A DNA stretch of 64,000 bases from Brotonthovivens ammoniilytica (lineage in GTDB: Bacteria > Bacillota > Clostridia > Lachnospirales > Lachnospiraceae). Location of the stretch: NCBI RefSeq assembly GCF_025566885.1, contig NZ_JAOQJQ010000001.1, positions 310,001 to 374,000 on the forward strand. The letters are read 5' to 3'. This document shows, piece after piece, positions 62,651 to 64,000 of the stretch. Made by a program: the position numbers and the translations under genes. Each line of letters starts with the position of its first letter. Position 1 is the stretch's first letter. The notes below the pieces were generated by a model. That model was given only the letters and a program-made list of their open reading frames with translations. It did not search any database and had not been told where the DNA came from.

Positions 62651-62757
62651 GTGCCGGATACGGCACATAAAAAGTGTGCCATTAAAGGCACAAAATTAGG
62701 TGCTGAGGGAACAGTTACAGCTAAAAGTGAACTTCATAAGCAAGCCCTCGGCGTTTG

Positions 62758-62871
62758 AGAGCGAAATACACCCATCGCACAAAACTTCGTTTTGTACTCT
62801 GTGTATTTCGCTCTGCGAGGCTTAGCCGCCACAAGGCGGATGTGTTCGCAAGACGAGTGCCTATGCACTCG
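62758..62871 (+). other. Strong nested hairpins upstream of the relaxase; candidate oriT region
   Basis: A perfect 14-bp inverted repeat (62758-62771 with 62801-62814) encloses a second hairpin ACAAAAC/GTTTTGT; two further hairpins follow, CCGCC-ACAA-GGCGG (62826-62839) and CGAGTGC-CTAT-GCACTCG (62854-62871). The relaxase starts 87 bases later. Transfer origins of MobP-type elements often lie just ahead of the relaxase gene and contain inverted repeats, but no nick site can be named. CGCTCTGCGAGG here resembles CGCTCCGCGAGG of the structured element at 10115. Confidence 0.4.
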
Positions 62872-62957
62872 CTCACAGGGAAAGTTTACTACTCACATCT
62901 CATCTATCTTATCTGTCCTCTTTTCCAAAATCAAAACTGGGAAAGGAGGAAATCGCT

Positions 62958-64000
62958 ATGCCAAGAAATTCATTTGTGCAGATGTCAAAGCTCCATAATG
63001 TTCGTGGAAGAATCTATTATATCTCCAGTGACAAAAAACAGGAAAATCTCTATGCGGTATATGAAACCACAGACCGAAAATTTTGGACAGAACTTGCCAA
63101 GTGCAATCAGGCAGAATTTAAGAAAAGCGGTACAGAGGGAAAATGTATCGAAGCAAGAGAATTTATCATTGCCCTGCCGGAATCCTTTGTGGATTATCCG
63201 CCAGACGGACTATTAAAATATATGACGGATAAATTCAAAAGTCGGTATGGTGTTGATTGTATTGCAGCACTCCATCATAACAAACGAAAGACGAATTATC
63301 ATATCCATCTTATCTTTGCAGAACGAAATTATCTTGACGAACCGATAGAAAAGATTGCCACCAGAAATATGTTCTATGATGAGAAAGGTAATCATGTTCG
63401 TACCAAGAAAGAAATCCTAGACGAGAATGGAACTATCCGTAAAAGGTGTAAGGTGATCAAGAAAGGTGAGGTCTACGAAAGACAGATGTTTACCATCAAG
63501 GACGCTCGCTTTAAGCAGGAACATTTCTTAGATGAGGTCAAGGTATTTTATACCGATGTCATCAACGGACTTGTCAAAGATGAGAAAGAAAAGCTGTCTG
63601 CATTCAAGCGTGGGGATGTCTATCTTGCCACTAAGAAAATCGGTAAGAACAATCCAAAGGCAGATAAGATTACACTCAATAATAAGGTCATACAGGACTG
63701 GAATCGTACTGTGGATCACGCTTTGGTATCGGGGATGGAGCGAAAGGAAATCTTAAAGGTAAAGCAGGAACAGATTTCAACTCCGATTAAGGAATCCATT
63801 CACAAGTATGGCAATCATCCGGAGCTTTTGTTTATGATTATCTTTCGGGCAATCGAGCTGTTAAAAGAACTCATAAAGTTGCTGATACAGAAACAGGAAC
63901 AACAGAAAGCCAGAATCTCCGACCTTATGGAGCGAAGAAATGAAAAACAAGAGAAACAACCAGCTCCATCCGTTACACAGACAGACAATCAGACAATTCC
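62958..64000 (+). CDS. MobP-type relaxase (MobP3-like), 5' part only
   Basis: DNA relaxase that nicks the transfer origin for mobilization. The frame is open from ATG 62958 (AAGGAGG ahead) to the window edge, giving 347 residues without a stop; the rest is outside. The N-terminus PRNSFVQMSKLHNVRGRI and the metal-binding region ALHHNKRKTNYHIHLIFAERN (His triad) match MobP relaxases of Lachnospiraceae elements; Tyr residues near YYIS could serve as nucleophile. The final 60 residues are charged and helical (KQEQQKARISDLMERRNEKQEK). Confidence 0.88.
   Translation, partial: MPRNSFVQMSKLHNVRGRIYYISSDKKQENLYAVYETTDRKFWTELAKCNQAEFKKSGTEGKCIEAREFIIALPESFVDYPPDGLLKYMTDKFKSRYGVDCIAALHHNKRKTNYHIHLIFAERNYLDEPIEKIATRNMFYDEKGNHVRTKKEILDENGTIRKRCKVIKKGEVYERQMFTIKDARFKQEHFLDEVKVFYTDVINGLVKDEKEKLSAFKRGDVYLATKKIGKNNPKADKITLNNKVIQDWNRTVDHALVSGMERKEILKVKQEQISTPIKESIHKYGNHPELLFMIIFRAIELLKELIKLLIQKQEQQKARISDLMERRNEKQEKQPAPSVTQTDNQTI

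Larger units (their letters stand above)
59303..64000. mobile_element. Integrated mobilizable element, int-proximal end, runs off the window
   Basis: From the point where the giant gene is cut, the sequence changes to an element with a Tn916-type tyrosine integrase, an XRE regulator, a Tn916-type excisionase, repeat arrays and a MobP-type relaxase. The left end lies within a few bases of 59296-59303, where the module-coding frame stops matching. The other end and any cargo are outside the window. It is an integrative mobilizable or conjugative element; which one cannot be told without the rest. Confidence 0.85.

Noticed and set aside
62755..63216. 153-codon ORF overlapping the relaxase start
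   Set aside because: It begins in the hairpin region and overlaps the relaxase in another frame; the relaxase frame has the ribosome site, the family motifs and stays open to the window end.

Overview
The window is a chromosomal segment of a spore-forming, low-GC Firmicute, most likely of the family Lachnospiraceae. The evidence is gene content and order: nusB-xseA-xseB-ispA-dxs-tlyA-nadK-argR-recN-spoIVB followed by spo0A is a classic clostridial run, and the DUF5688 protein, the DUF815 ATPase and the very large SdrD B-like surface protein are typical of gut Lachnospiraceae. Genus and species cannot be fixed from the sequence alone.

Layout. (1) 1-9950: a tightly packed housekeeping operon for transcription antitermination, exonuclease VII, isoprenoid precursors, rRNA methylation, NADP synthesis, the arginine repressor, DNA repair and the sporulation protease SpoIVB. 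(2) 9951-16200: genes inserted between spoIVB and spo0A, which are usually neighbours: a structured intergenic element, an AgcS symporter with argJ, a short QueG-like iron-sulfur protein, a YoaK-type membrane protein, and a SigV/RsiV-like ECF sigma factor and anti-sigma pair. (3) 16201-19958: spo0A with two upstream 0A-box-like sites, glgA with an unusual basic tail, and a DUF5688 protein. (4) 20112-26032: a surface-fibre locus with three proteins carrying SipW-type signal peptides (TasA/camelysin-like), one SpaA-domain protein and a convergent SipW-type signal peptidase. (5) 26033-29910: an LPXTG-like adhesin behind a leader containing a twelve-unit ACAG tetranucleotide repeat and two tandem terminators. 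(6) 30137-37882: tRNA-Thr(CGT), a DUF815 ATPase, fructose-bisphosphate aldolase, an ABC transporter of the ABC_sub_bind type, and a LexA-box-controlled Y-family polymerase with a small partner ORF. (7) 37967-59302: one gene for a secreted protein of at least 7,070 residues ending in thirteen SdrD B-like modules. (8) from about 59300 to the window end: a mobilizable element (Tn916-type integrase, XRE regulator, excisionase, iteron-like repeats, MobP-type relaxase) that has inserted into the giant gene and removed its 3' end.

The most interesting signals are these. First, the slippery leader of the adhesin at 26338: the three reading frames after the repeat stop before the 3' arm of terminator 1, between the two terminators, or beyond both and directly at the adhesin ribosome binding site, so repeat-length changes could switch the adhesin. 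Second, a structured intergenic element occurs twice (10044-10203 and 35980-36128) with the same architecture and compensating stem sequences. Third, the giant adhesin gene is interrupted by a mobile element. Fourth, two repeat arrays lie between the excisionase and relaxase genes of that element.

Limits: family names rest on recognised motifs and memory of protein families; no database search was run. Promoters, operators and terminators are read by eye.
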